Positions 9,137 through 16,736 of a stretch of DNA of 64,000 nt are shown here, in pieces. Position numbers and translations under genes: made by a program. The notes below the pieces were generated by a model, which did not search any database, was not told the DNA's origin, and worked only from the letters and a program-made list of their open reading frames with translations. Position 1 is the stretch's first letter. The number at the start of each line of letters is the position of its first letter. Source of the stretch: Anaeromonas frigoriresistens (GTDB taxonomy: Bacteria > Bacillota > Clostridia > Tissierellales > SIT17); contig NZ_WSFT01000053.1 in the NCBI RefSeq assembly GCF_016820655.1, forward strand, positions 62,001 through 126,000, given 5' to 3'.

Positions 9137-9226
9137 GTTAGTCATTTTTAATAAATACAAGTGTTAGTTAGTCATTTTTAATAAATACAAGTGTTAGTTA
9201 GTCATTTTTAATAAATACAAGTGTTA
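9137..9226. repeat. Three tandem 30-bp repeats
   Basis: Three copies with period 30 (starts 9137, 9167, 9197), each containing GTCATTTTTAATAAATACAA, identical in this core. They end about six bases from the ribosome site of the leftward 45-residue peptide, so they form its leader or promoter. Alternatives are iterons or protein-binding sites of the element. Not CRISPR: the units are contiguous with no spacers. Confidence 0.9.
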
Positions 9227-9489
9227 TCTAATCTTAGTTATATGTAAGTGTTTTAAACTATAGTAACACTTTATTTAACTATGTTAGATGTATTTGAATT
9301 AGTCAAAACAATATTTTCCTACTATCTCTTTATAATACTTTGCACTTTGCCATTTTCATCTAATATACGTTTGTCCTACATATAATATATATTCCTTTAT
9401 ATATCTTCAGAAACATGATTTTACTACTTAAAGTATAATATTTTTCTAAAAAATTAGAACATCATAACATAAAACTAATATTAAATAAT

Positions 9490-9536
9490 AAAAAAGCACT
9501 AAACCACGTGTGTTACCGTGGTGGTGTTATTTTTTT
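9490..9536 (+). terminator. Probable intrinsic terminator
   Basis: ACCACG and CGTGGT form the core of a hairpin followed by ATTTTTTT. No rightward gene lies between 8959 and here, so it may end an untranslated or antisense RNA running opposite to the small peptide gene. Remaining sequence 9227-9660 shows no gene. Confidence 0.55.
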
Positions 9537-9667
9537 GCGTTAATAAAAGTGACTTATTATTTCTAGTAATTATGTATATTAGGCTAATTGATATTGTTAC
9601 AATTATAGACTTAGTAAACTTCACTCTGTTACAAAAAATTACCATGTGAAGTTTTAGAGTATATTCA

Positions 9668-9800
9668 AGTTCGTCTTTTCCTTAAAACACGAACTATTTA
9701 ATGTAGATGAGTAATTAACTCAATTGAAGAGGTCAGTAATTAAAATCATAATTATATCACGAACTCTTTCGATACAAAACACGAACTATTGTGATATAAT
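9668..9800 (+). promoter_or_regulatory. Recombinase promoter with four ACGAACT boxes
   Basis: CACGAACT occurs at 9688-9695, 9758-9765 and 9780-9787, and an inverted AGTTCGT at 9668-9674. The last two are 22 bases apart (two helical turns) and bracket the expected -35 region of a TATAAT -10 at 9795-9800. Likely operator or recombinase-binding sites. The CGAAC core recalls a Firmicute LexA half-site, but no copy has a good second half. Confidence 0.6.
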
Positions 9801-9833
9801 AAAGAAAAAGAACATTGAAAGGGGAATAGAGCA

Positions 9834-10403
9834 TTGATTACTAGACCTATAGATTTGCAAGAGTATAAAGAAATAATGAAACTTATTACAGATGGATTTA
9901 CATATCAAGAAGATGGGAAAACAAAAAACTTTAGACCTAATCAAAAATTATTCTTAGCTTTAATACTACAAGCTAACTTAGGTTTGAGAATTGGGGATGT
10001 ATTAAGTCTAAAAGTAAGTAATTTTAGAAATGGAAAGTTAATTCTGGAAGAAGAGAAAACCTCTAAAATTCAAAATCGCAAAGTTAATCCACAAATTATA
10101 GAATTGATAAAGGATTATGCTATAGAGAATAGTATTAAATCTAATCAAAAGTTATTTAATAGATTTGGAGTTAGAGCTGTACAAAAACAATTAAGAATTA
10201 TTACTGATTATCTGGAACTGTCAAATATATCAACACATAGCTTTAGAAAAATGTATGCTATACTTCAATATCAAAACAATAATAATAATATAGAACTTGT
10301 AAAGGAATTATTAAATCATTCTAGTATAGCAACAACACAAAGATATATAAGAGTACATCAAGAAGAGATAGACAAAGCAAGTGAGAGTATTTGCATAATG
10401 TAA
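9834..10403 (+). CDS. Small tyrosine recombinase/integrase (catalytic domain only)
   Basis: A 189-residue protein with the catalytic pieces of a tyrosine recombinase: Arg in NLGLRIGDVL, a Lys-bearing beta turn (EEKTSKI), HSFRK (His-x-x-Arg), LLNHSS (the later His) and the nucleophile Tyr in TTQRYIRV. Full integrases usually have another 100-200 residues of arm- and core-binding domains, absent here, so it resembles the short YopP-like recombinases of phage SPbeta type. The start is TTG after AAAGGGG. The operator-like boxes lie just upstream and a strong hairpin just downstream. A truncated second copy of its last 63 residues lies at 14864-15060. Probably acts on the repeats bounding the neighbouring cassette; this is inference. 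Confidence 0.85.
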   Translation: MITRPIDLQEYKEIMKLITDGFTYQEDGKTKNFRPNQKLFLALILQANLGLRIGDVLSLKVSNFRNGKLILEEEKTSKIQNRKVNPQIIELIKDYAIENSIKSNQKLFNRFGVRAVQKQLRIITDYLELSNISTHSFRKMYAILQYQNNNNNIELVKELLNHSSIATTQRYIRVHQEEIDKASESICIM

Positions 10404-10414
10404 TAGAGATTATG

Positions 10415-10466
10415 ATACCTATTTTACTGAGGGGGGGTAGTTTACAGTAGAATGGGTGTTTTTTAT
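10415..10466 (+). terminator. Recombinase terminator hairpin
   Basis: ATACCTATTTTACTG (10415-10429) pairs over 15 positions with CAGTAGAATGGGTGT (10445-10459), with three G-U pairs, followed by TTTTTTA. The loop and right arm are part of the direct repeat shared with 16466. Confidence 0.75.
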
Positions 10467-10560
10467 TTTGGTTGAATGTGGAGTACATCTGGTACAGAGG
10501 AAATTCAAAGAATAAAAAATATGGAGGAATATGACAATTGTTGTAGAAGTATTATATATT
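10432..10560. repeat. Cassette boundary repeat, left copy
   Basis: The 18-base core GGGGGGTAGTTTACAGTA (10432-10449) recurs exactly at 16466-16483. Beyond the core the two copies remain recognisably related for roughly 130 bases, with indels. They bound the 6-kb block that holds the HNH-RES and STAND genes. Candidate attachment site, or one half of an old duplication. Nothing else is seen up to 10685. Confidence 0.7.
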
Positions 10561-10685
10561 AGTAACTAGATAATAAAAAGTTTTAAGTTAGATAGATTTA
10601 ATTATAAAAGAAAAAAGAAATATAATTAAATCTAAAACTTCTTACAAGTATAATAATTTACACATAATTAGTTTGTTAAGAAAGG

Positions 10686-10857
10686 ATGCACAATAAGTTG
10701 AATAAAAGTCTAGAAGAAGTAATTTTAGAAATTATTAAATTCAGAGATAATAGAGATTGGAAGTAATTCCATAACCCTAAAGGTTTAGCAATTTTTTTAA
10801 AATATAGAAGCAGAAGAGTTAATTTTGGAAAATATAATTAATCTATTAGGTAGATAA
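10686..10857 (+). pseudogene. Decayed MazG-like nucleotide pyrophosphohydrolase
   Basis: ATG at 10686 after AAGGA opens a frame reading LEEVILEIIKFRDNRDWK, then TAA (10764-10766) where the family has Gln, then FHNPKGLAIF. A shift of frame continues as NIEAEELILENI to a stop at 10857. The pattern FRDxRDWxxFHNPKxLA...IEAxEL is that of small MazG/iMazG nucleotide pyrophosphohydrolases, which clear unusual nucleotides. Stop codon plus frameshift make it non-functional, and it is cut short. It is a passenger of the cassette, just upstream of the HNH-RES gene. Confidence 0.7.
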
Positions 10858-10885
10858 ATAGCTTTATGAAAAGTGAGGTATTAAG

Positions 10886-10939
10886 ATGAGTAATGAATTA
10901 GATAAGGATAAATTTGAAAAAAATATGAAGAAGAAATGA
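10886..10939 (+). other. Out-of-frame N-terminal start of the HNH-RES gene (17 codons)
   Basis: ATG at 10886 follows GTGAGGT at seven bases and reads MSNELDKDKFEKNMKKK before TGA at 10937, overlapping the next ATG as ATGA. The two frames meet at a run of seven A (10917-10923). One more A would give FEKKYEEEMIDEF, joined to the HNH-RES protein. Either a frameshift mutation, ribosomal slippage on the A run, or a coupled leader peptide. Confidence 0.55.
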
Positions 10940-11862
10940 TTGACGAATTTAGTTGTGAAAAAAAGCGAGTAAGAAATATAAAAAGAGGTAAAGAACTTCC
11001 ATATATAAGAGAAAAATTATTACTAAAAAAATCAGGTTGTGATATATGCGGATTCCAACCAAAGAATAAACAAATTTTAGAATTACACCAAGTTAAATCT
11101 CATGAAAAATCTGATGTATATAATACTGGTGATTATCTTCTCGTATGTCCTAATTGCCACAAAAAAATTCATATTGACACTGAAGGACTAAATAGATTAG
11201 GTGATGAATTTGATATAGAGTTTAAAGAGAATGAAGTTGAGGATTTTATTGAACATATATATTATAATCCTATGGTGGCATACAAACATATTATTGGCGA
11301 GAAAATATACAATTTACTGAAGAAATGTTATAAGAAGAACTATTTCGAAACTGTACAACCTTCTATGAAATTGTATAGAGGAAGAAAAAGAAAAAAATAT
11401 GAAAGGCAATATAGTAAGAAGCAATTATGGAGTCCTCCAAGTGGGTTAGCTTCGCATGGAAGATATAATTCTGTAGGAGTTTCAGTTTTGTATTGTTCAG
11501 ATTTGAAAGATAGCATACCTTATGAAATACATCCACAAGTTGGAGATATAATTGATATTGGTGAATTTACAGTTGAAAGGGAATTAAAAGTATTAAATAT
11601 TAACAATATCTTCAATGAGTTTGAAGGGTTTATTAGTGTAGAAAATACTGAAAATAAATTAGTAAATAGATGTTACTTATTTACTAACTATATTAGAGAT
11701 TGTTGCAATATAATTGGATATAATGGAATTATTTATAATGGTGTAACGGAATTAGATTATAATAATTTTGCATTTACTAATTTGAAAAAGCACGAAGATA
11801 TAGAAATTAAATCTGTAAAATCAATAGAATATAAAAACAATTATATTGCTATAACTAAATAA
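10936..11862 (+). CDS. HNH-RES fusion protein (putative NAD+-degrading effector)
   Basis: A 308-residue two-domain protein. Residues 35-79 form an McrA-like HNH module: C35-x2-C38, LELHQVKSH (H51), C71-x2-C74, H75, H79. Residues about 145-300 match a RES domain: Y147-R148, SHGRYNSVG (G175 to G181), VLYCS (184-188), E197 and a late YNGIIYNG segment. RES proteins are known as NAD+ phosphorylases that act as toxins, as in Xre-RES and MbcT. The Arg, Tyr/Asn and Glu positions expected for activity are present. The natural start may be ATG 10886 via the A7 run. The STAND ATPase follows 78 bases later on the same strand, suggesting a sensor-effector pair. Domain calls are good; function in this context is inferred. 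Confidence 0.75.
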   Translation: MIDEFSCEKKRVRNIKRGKELPYIREKLLLKKSGCDICGFQPKNKQILELHQVKSHEKSDVYNTGDYLLVCPNCHKKIHIDTEGLNRLGDEFDIEFKENEVEDFIEHIYYNPMVAYKHIIGEKIYNLLKKCYKKNYFETVQPSMKLYRGRKRKKYERQYSKKQLWSPPSGLASHGRYNSVGVSVLYCSDLKDSIPYEIHPQVGDIIDIGEFTVERELKVLNINNIFNEFEGFISVENTENKLVNRCYLFTNYIRDCCNIIGYNGIIYNGVTELDYNNFAFTNLKKHEDIEIKSVKSIEYKNNYIAITK

Positions 11863-11940
11863 AACGAAGATTTTATTATATTTTGAATATATTAAGAGGG
11901 TAATGCTGAAATGTTATTCAATTCAAGTAGGAGGAATAAA

Positions 11941-14709
11941 ATGAAGTTATTAAAAAGGAATTTTATTAATAGTATCGTTAAAGAACTAGAAGTTTTAAAC
12001 GGAACAGAATTTGAGTATTTTTGCAGAGATATACTAAATATAATAATTCAAGACGAAGTTATACATAAGGGACACAATTTATTTGCTAAGCCTGTTGGTT
12101 ACACTAGGGATTTTTATGAGGATGATTTTAGCATAGTAGGACAAGCAGGAACTGACAAAGATTACTTTACCAATTATGATAAACCAATTAATGATGCTCT
12201 AAAATGTATTGAAAAATCACAAAAATGCGAGAATATATACTTGTTTTCTAATTTGTATTGTACTGGTAATCATTTTAATAATTTAAAAAGCAAGATTAAG
12301 GATGATAAAAGATTTAAAAATAAAAAAATATATGTATATGATGCTCAAAGAATTGGTGAAGTAATATTTGAAAATTTAACACACAATAAAGTTGATGATA
12401 TTCTAAAGTACACACCTATTGCATCAGAAATATACAAAATATTACCTAATAATAACAAGTTACCAGGATATAAAAACCACTATTATTCAAGAGAAGAAGA
12501 ACAAGAGATAATAAATCAATTGGAAAAAGTTGATTTAATTCAAATATATGGTTTAAGTGGGGTAGGTAAGACAGAGATTAGTATTAAAATAGCCAGTGAG
12601 TTAAAAAACTCATTTGATGCTATTTTATGGATAAGTAGTGATTTGCAAAATAATAATATTATTAATTTTAGTAGTATTAGATTAGATAATTATGGTCAAA
12701 AAGTTAATATTGAATACTTTATTGAAAAATACAGTGTTTTAGTAATTATTGATAACTTAAACAATAATGTAACTAATATAAAAAAGCAGTTTAAAAAAAT
12801 AAATAAAAATAAATCTAAACTAATTATTACCTCATTGCAAAAAGATTTACATGAGAGTGAAGTTTATAAATTAGATGGTGTTAATAAAAGTATTTCGAAA
12901 CGAATATTAAATGAATGCTATCCAAATCCTATCAAAAATCAGTTAGAAAAGATTATTAATAAAGTAAATGGTTACCCATTAGTATTAAATCTAATAAAAA
13001 ATGGAATTAATAATGATGATTTTAATTGGGACGATATTTCTAGTGATATTGATGATATACATAGTATTGATGATGAAAACAATATGAAAATATGTACCCG
13101 ATTAATAGGGAGATATTTGGATAACTATCAAAAAGAACTATCTTCTCTTAACTACTTAAACTCTACTAAGATACATGTAGAATTTATCAAATATTTACTA
13201 AGTTCTATTAAAGTTCGCAATCTAACTAAGAGAAATATAATTAACGATAATAATGAATACTTTACAGTACATCAATTGGTAATGGACTCAATAAATGCAT
13301 TAATTGATGAAAACAAATTTGAAGATAGTTTTGACAAAAAGCTAGTTAGCTTTTTAAAGGAAAAGAATATAATTAAAGATATAAATTATTATACTTTTAT
13401 ATGGACACATAATAATTTGATATATAATAAGTATAATAATAAAAATATTAAAATAGATAAAAAGATTTTACTATATGCAATCATAATGTCTAAAGATTAC
13501 TTTTCAGAAGCTAAAGAAATAATAAGTAAAATTGAGACAGTGAACTTAGACTTGAATAATTATTATGATATTGCAATATACATTGAAAAATGCGAATTAG
13601 ACTTATTATTAACTAAAAAAGAAAGTAAAGAAGAATATGAACTCAAAGCTAAAGAGTATATAAATAAACTTGTAAATATTGAACAAACAAAAGAATTAGA
13701 TTTAGAAACAAAAGTTTTAGTTTTTCATCATATTGGTAAAATATATAAATGGATTAATTATTTAACTGAAGCTAAGAACTACTTACTAAAGACTCTTGAT
13801 ATGAATAATGAATATTATCAATCTATGTTACAATTAGCAAGAATATATGTATCTAAAAAGGAATTAGATGAAAGTATTGATTATTTTAATATTGTTTTGG
13901 GAAGTGATAATACTTCAAATGTCCCAATTACAATAGTATTGTCATTTTATGATTTGTTACATCAAAAGGTATGTTCAGACATAAAGTATAAATATATCTA
14001 TAAAGATATTAATAAATTTATTAAAATTTTATTAATATCTTTACATTCAGAATTTGACCAACCATATAGAATAATTAATAAATTTGCTAGAGACTTGTCA
14101 TATAATTTTCCAGAACAATTCAATATCTTGTGTGAAAATTTGCCATATCCTCAATACATAAATGAAAATAAAACTATATGTAAGTCTTATGCAGAAATTT
14201 TTTCATCGTATTATAATATGATTAAATATAATCAGATTATAACTAAAGAAGAAGAGAAAAATGAAAAAATGAAAGAAATATTTAAAATTAGCGAAAAATT
14301 TTTTCTTAGAAGTGATATTAATAAAGATTATGATAGGAAATTATTAATGGACTTATATATTAAAGCAGAAGAATATGAATTGGCTAAGGAGTATTCAGAG
14401 GTTTTTGATGATAAATCACAACCATTTTACTTGCAAAACATGTGTAAAGTTGAAAGAGGATTAAAGAATTATGAAGAAGCACTAAACTATATTAATCAAG
14501 CAATAGAAAAAGGCAAAGAAAAGAAAGTAAGTGGGTACTTTCAAAGTGCCTTTCTACATGATAAAGCAAATACTGAATTTATGATGAATGATGAAGAATG
14601 TACTAACACCTTAAAAGAAGCTATTAGGATGCAAAGAAATATGAAAACATTAAGCATTTGGGAGGAGAAATTAATAAATTGGAAAAGTGAATTTAATATA
14701 GAAAAATAA
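11941..14709 (+). CDS. STAND ATPase: N-terminal nuclease-like domain, NB-ARC, TPR-like repeats
   Basis: A 922-residue protein from ATG 11941, chosen because AGGAGG sits seven bases upstream; ATG 11911 is possible. Residues about 20-160 (GTEFEYFCRDIL at the start) resemble the entry helix of Mrr-like PD-(D/E)XK domains, but a convincing E-x-K is not visible. The NB-ARC core has Walker A GLSGVGKT (204-211), Walker B VLVIIDN (D271), LIITSLQ, and GYPLVLNL (344-351). The C-terminal 500 residues are helical with TPR-like units such as LDESIDYFNIVLG and YEEALNYINQAIEKG. This is the STAND layout of ligand-sensing, oligomerising ATPases such as Avs defence proteins. A hairpin terminator follows. It is probably co-transcribed with the HNH-RES gene. 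Confidence 0.75.
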   Translation: MKLLKRNFINSIVKELEVLNGTEFEYFCRDILNIIIQDEVIHKGHNLFAKPVGYTRDFYEDDFSIVGQAGTDKDYFTNYDKPINDALKCIEKSQKCENIYLFSNLYCTGNHFNNLKSKIKDDKRFKNKKIYVYDAQRIGEVIFENLTHNKVDDILKYTPIASEIYKILPNNNKLPGYKNHYYSREEEQEIINQLEKVDLIQIYGLSGVGKTEISIKIASELKNSFDAILWISSDLQNNNIINFSSIRLDNYGQKVNIEYFIEKYSVLVIIDNLNNNVTNIKKQFKKINKNKSKLIITSLQKDLHESEVYKLDGVNKSISKRILNECYPNPIKNQLEKIINKVNGYPLVLNLIKNGINNDDFNWDDISSDIDDIHSIDDENNMKICTRLIGRYLDNYQKELSSLNYLNSTKIHVEFIKYLLSSIKVRNLTKRNIINDNNEYFTVHQLVMDSINALIDENKFEDSFDKKLVSFLKEKNIIKDINYYTFIWTHNNLIYNKYNNKNIKIDKKILLYAIIMSKDYFSEAKEIISKIETVNLDLNNYYDIAIYIEKCELDLLLTKKESKEEYELKAKEYINKLVNIEQTKELDLETKVLVFHHIGKIYKWINYLTEAKNYLLKTLDMNNEYYQSMLQLARIYVSKKELDESIDYFNIVLGSDNTSNVPITIVLSFYDLLHQKVCSDIKYKYIYKDINKFIKILLISLHSEFDQPYRIINKFARDLSYNFPEQFNILCENLPYPQYINENKTICKSYAEIFSSYYNMIKYNQIITKEEEKNEKMKEIFKISEKFFLRSDINKDYDRKLLMDLYIKAEEYELAKEYSEVFDDKSQPFYLQNMCKVERGLKNYEEALNYINQAIEKGKEKKVSGYFQSAFLHDKANTEFMMNDEECTNTLKEAIRMQRNMKTLSIWEEKLINWKSEFNIEK

Positions 14710-14737
14710 TTTTATTATGTAGATATGTAACTCAATT

Positions 14738-14763
14738 AAGCTAGGAGAAATCCTAGCTTTTTC
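14738..14763 (+). terminator. Intrinsic terminator after the STAND gene
   Basis: AAGCTAGGA-GAAA-TCCTAGCTT hairpin followed by TTTTC, 29 bases after the STAND stop codon. Confidence 0.85.
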
Positions 14764-14863
14764 TTATTTGTAACTTTTAAAACATAGATTATTATGATTA
14801 AGAATACATAATTTAGATGAGTTGGTATATTTTTATAGAATTTATTTATTAAAGGATTAGTAG

Positions 14864-15060
14864 TCTATTTGGAGCTATCAAATATATCTACTCATAGTTT
14901 TAGAAAAATGTATGTTTTATTTATTTATCAACATAATGAGAATAATATTGAGCTTGTAAAGGAACTATTAAATCATTATAGCATAGCAACAAAACAAAGA
15001 TATATCAGAGCGCATCAAGAAGAGATAGACAAAGCAAGTGAGAGTATTTATATAATGTAA
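14864..15060 (+). pseudogene. C-terminal remnant of a second tyrosine recombinase
   Basis: Encodes the last 63 residues of a close homologue of the recombinase at 9834, including HSFRK, LLNHYS and the RYIRAHQEEIDKASES tail. Homology begins abruptly near 14864 (compare 10211). It lacks the first catalytic Arg and Lys, so it cannot recombine by itself. A hairpin terminator follows. It shows that this block once carried, or recombined with, its own integrase copy. Confidence 0.9.
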
Positions 15061-15100
15061 CAATTAATATACTTATTATACGGATAGGTATAATAATTTA

Positions 15101-15144
15101 AAGCATGAAGCTAAGATAAAACAAGGTTTTCATGCTCTTTTTTA
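15101..15144 (+). terminator. Hairpin terminator after the recombinase remnant
   Basis: GCATGAA (15103-15109) and TTCATGC (15129-15135) flank a 19-base loop, followed by TCTTTTTTTA. Confidence 0.7.
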
Positions 15145-15180
15145 TAATATTGAAAACTTTATCATACAATAAAATTATTA

Positions 15181-15405
15181 TTAATATTCTTTTCTTCCAT
15201 CTGGAAAAAGTAAAAAAGGTTGGTTGTTTTTTACATCATATCTTACTACTGGGTTCCCCATAATAAATTTTCTAATATCTTCTAGGATAAAAATAGCTCT
15301 GAAAAGCATTTCATTATCATCATCGTCATCTTTTTTATCAATATATTTTACTATTCTGTTGAGCTCATCAGTCAATTGTTGTATCCTGATTGCTAATTGA
15401 CCCAT
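15181..15405 (-). CDS. Small hypothetical protein
   Basis: A 74-residue soluble protein, not recognised. The N-terminal 30 residues form an amphipathic helix, an acidic KKDDDDDNE linker follows, then a second helix and a short beta-like tail (QPFLLFPDGRKEY). ATG is preceded by GAGGAG ten bases away. It lies downstream of the decayed gene at 15406-15888 on the same strand, inside the cassette. Confidence 0.45.
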   Translation of the reverse strand: MGQLAIRIQQLTDELNRIVKYIDKKDDDDDNEMLFRAIFILEDIRKFIMGNPVVRYDVKNNQPFLLFPDGRKEY

Positions 15406-15888
15406 TTTCTAGACACTCCTCATATTTCTTATAAAATTGTGTATATATTTTACTACATTTTTGCTCAATAACTTTACTCTTTACAGTTGTAGTTAAAAGT
15501 GTTTCTTGTTTTTTATTTAATGCTTTACAAATTGATTTGAATTTAGTTTACGATTTGTCTCATTGCTATCCTTAGGGGGAAAGCTTATCAAATTCTTTTA
15601 TATTTTTTACTATTGCATCTCTTATAAGGTCATGGCTATAAGTCGCTGATATCCAAGGAAGTTAAGACCTCTTTGATTATCATTTAAACCTTTTCCATTA
15701 TTTACAATATTTTCATCAAAAAATTCTTTAGCCATATCATACAGAGCAAGATTAAACCCTTTTGTTAAATGATATAATTTTTGAACATCTCGAGATAAAA
15801 GCTTAGTTTTACTTTCATAATATTTTTTTCTAACATCTTCTATTGGTTGTTGCTTTAAAGTTTTTATAATGTCATTTTGACTTCTCAT
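15406..15888 (-). pseudogene. Frameshifted small gene of unknown function
   Basis: An open frame 15888-15622 (88 residues, MRSQNDIIKTLKQQPIEDV...) begins after AGGAGG. Near its end the reading GYQRLIAMTL* gives way in another frame to TYSHDLIRDAIVKNIKEFDKL, and after another disruption to ICKALNKKQETLLTTTVKSK and KIYTQFYKKYEECLENG, ending near 15406. Three consecutive protein-like pieces in different frames suggest one gene of about 155 codons broken by indels. No family recognised. Confidence 0.45.
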
Positions 15889-16040
15889 ATTTTTTATATT
15901 CCTCCTTTTTTGTTTTTTTTAATTTCTTCCAGTTTTTAATTTTAGTCATTTACTTATCTCCTTATAAAATAAATAGCCATAAACTAGCTATTAACTACTT
16001 AAATTATATATAATAAATATATAAAAGTCAATACTCTATA

Positions 16041-16073
16041 AAAAAAGAAAACCTAAAACATTTGTTTTAGGTT
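16041..16073 (-). terminator. Intrinsic terminator for the leftward gene at 16099
   Basis: AAACCTAAAACA and TGTTTTAGGTTT form a stem; read leftward it is followed by TTTTCTTTTTTT. Confidence 0.85.
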
Positions 16074-16098
16074 TACTACTTTATGTATATAATGATAT

Positions 16099-16281
16099 TT
16101 ATTCTTCTGACTTTTTATCTAAGTTATAAAAGTCTATAATGTAGTCATAATATTTATTAATTGATTGATTAAGAATATATGCTTTAGTGACTTTACCTTC
16201 TTTTTCTTCGAAAATTTTCTGAATTTCATCAAGTTGCTTAGATGATTTTTGTGTCATATAAAATGCCATTTGTTTCCTCAT
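16099..16281 (-). CDS. Small basic/acidic protein, possibly ribbon-helix-helix
   Basis: A 60-residue protein with GGAGGT six bases before its ATG. The order is a short beta-like start (KQMAFYM), a helix (SSKQLDEIQKIFEE), a turn, then a second helix (TKAYILNQSINKYYDYII). This could be a ribbon-helix-helix repressor or antitoxin-like protein, but no family is recognised. It has its own terminator and lies near the right boundary of the cassette. Confidence 0.5.
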   Translation of the reverse strand: MRKQMAFYMTQKSSKQLDEIQKIFEEKEGKVTKAYILNQSINKYYDYIIDFYNLDKKSEE

Positions 16282-16465
16282 AATTCACCTCCAGTAACTA
16301 TTATATAGATAGTTTATAACTAGTTAATTCCAATGTCAATGATTAATAAATGCAAACAAATTGAAAACAACTGAAAAATTCATTAGTGTTTTCAAATAAT
16401 TCTCGGAAGTTGAAAGTATTGATAAATAAACAAATAAGTTTAAATAGATTATAGAAATAATAGAA

Positions 16466-16610
16466 GGGGGGTAGTTTACAGTAAAATAGGTATCTTTTAC
16501 TATCTTATTTGAATTAGTACGTATATCACTGGGCAATAAATTCAGTTTCATTTTATTTAATTTTTAGAAATATGAAGGATTATAATGGAAAATGTAGAAT
16601 ATTTATTTAA
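16466..16610. repeat. Cassette boundary repeat, right copy
   Basis: The core GGGGGGTAGTTTACAGTA (16466-16483) is identical to 10432-10449. The next bases, up to 16493, make CAGTAAAATAGGTAT, the exact reverse complement of the left terminator arm at 10415-10429, six kb away. The adjacent left arm is not present here. Weaker similarity to the left copy continues to about 16610. No gene is seen in 16282-16736. Confidence 0.7.
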
Positions 16611-16736
16611 ATTGAACTCTAATTGATTAATAAATCTTAAGTACAATCATGAATAATTTATCTCTTTTTATAAATTTATGTGATAATAAGTTATATATTT
16701 TATGTGTTAAAAATATTGTGACTGTGAGGGAATAAT

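Noticed and set aside
9137-9226. Short regularly spaced repeats considered as a CRISPR array
   Set aside because: The 30-bp units abut each other with no spacers and no cas genes are nearby.
9758-9800. LexA (SOS) box at the recombinase promoter
   Set aside because: Only the CGAAC half is present; the second half of the inverted motif does not match in any copy.
16336-16551. Leftward open frame of 71 codons
   Set aside because: It runs across the boundary repeat, has no ribosome site and looks like translated low-complexity AT sequence.
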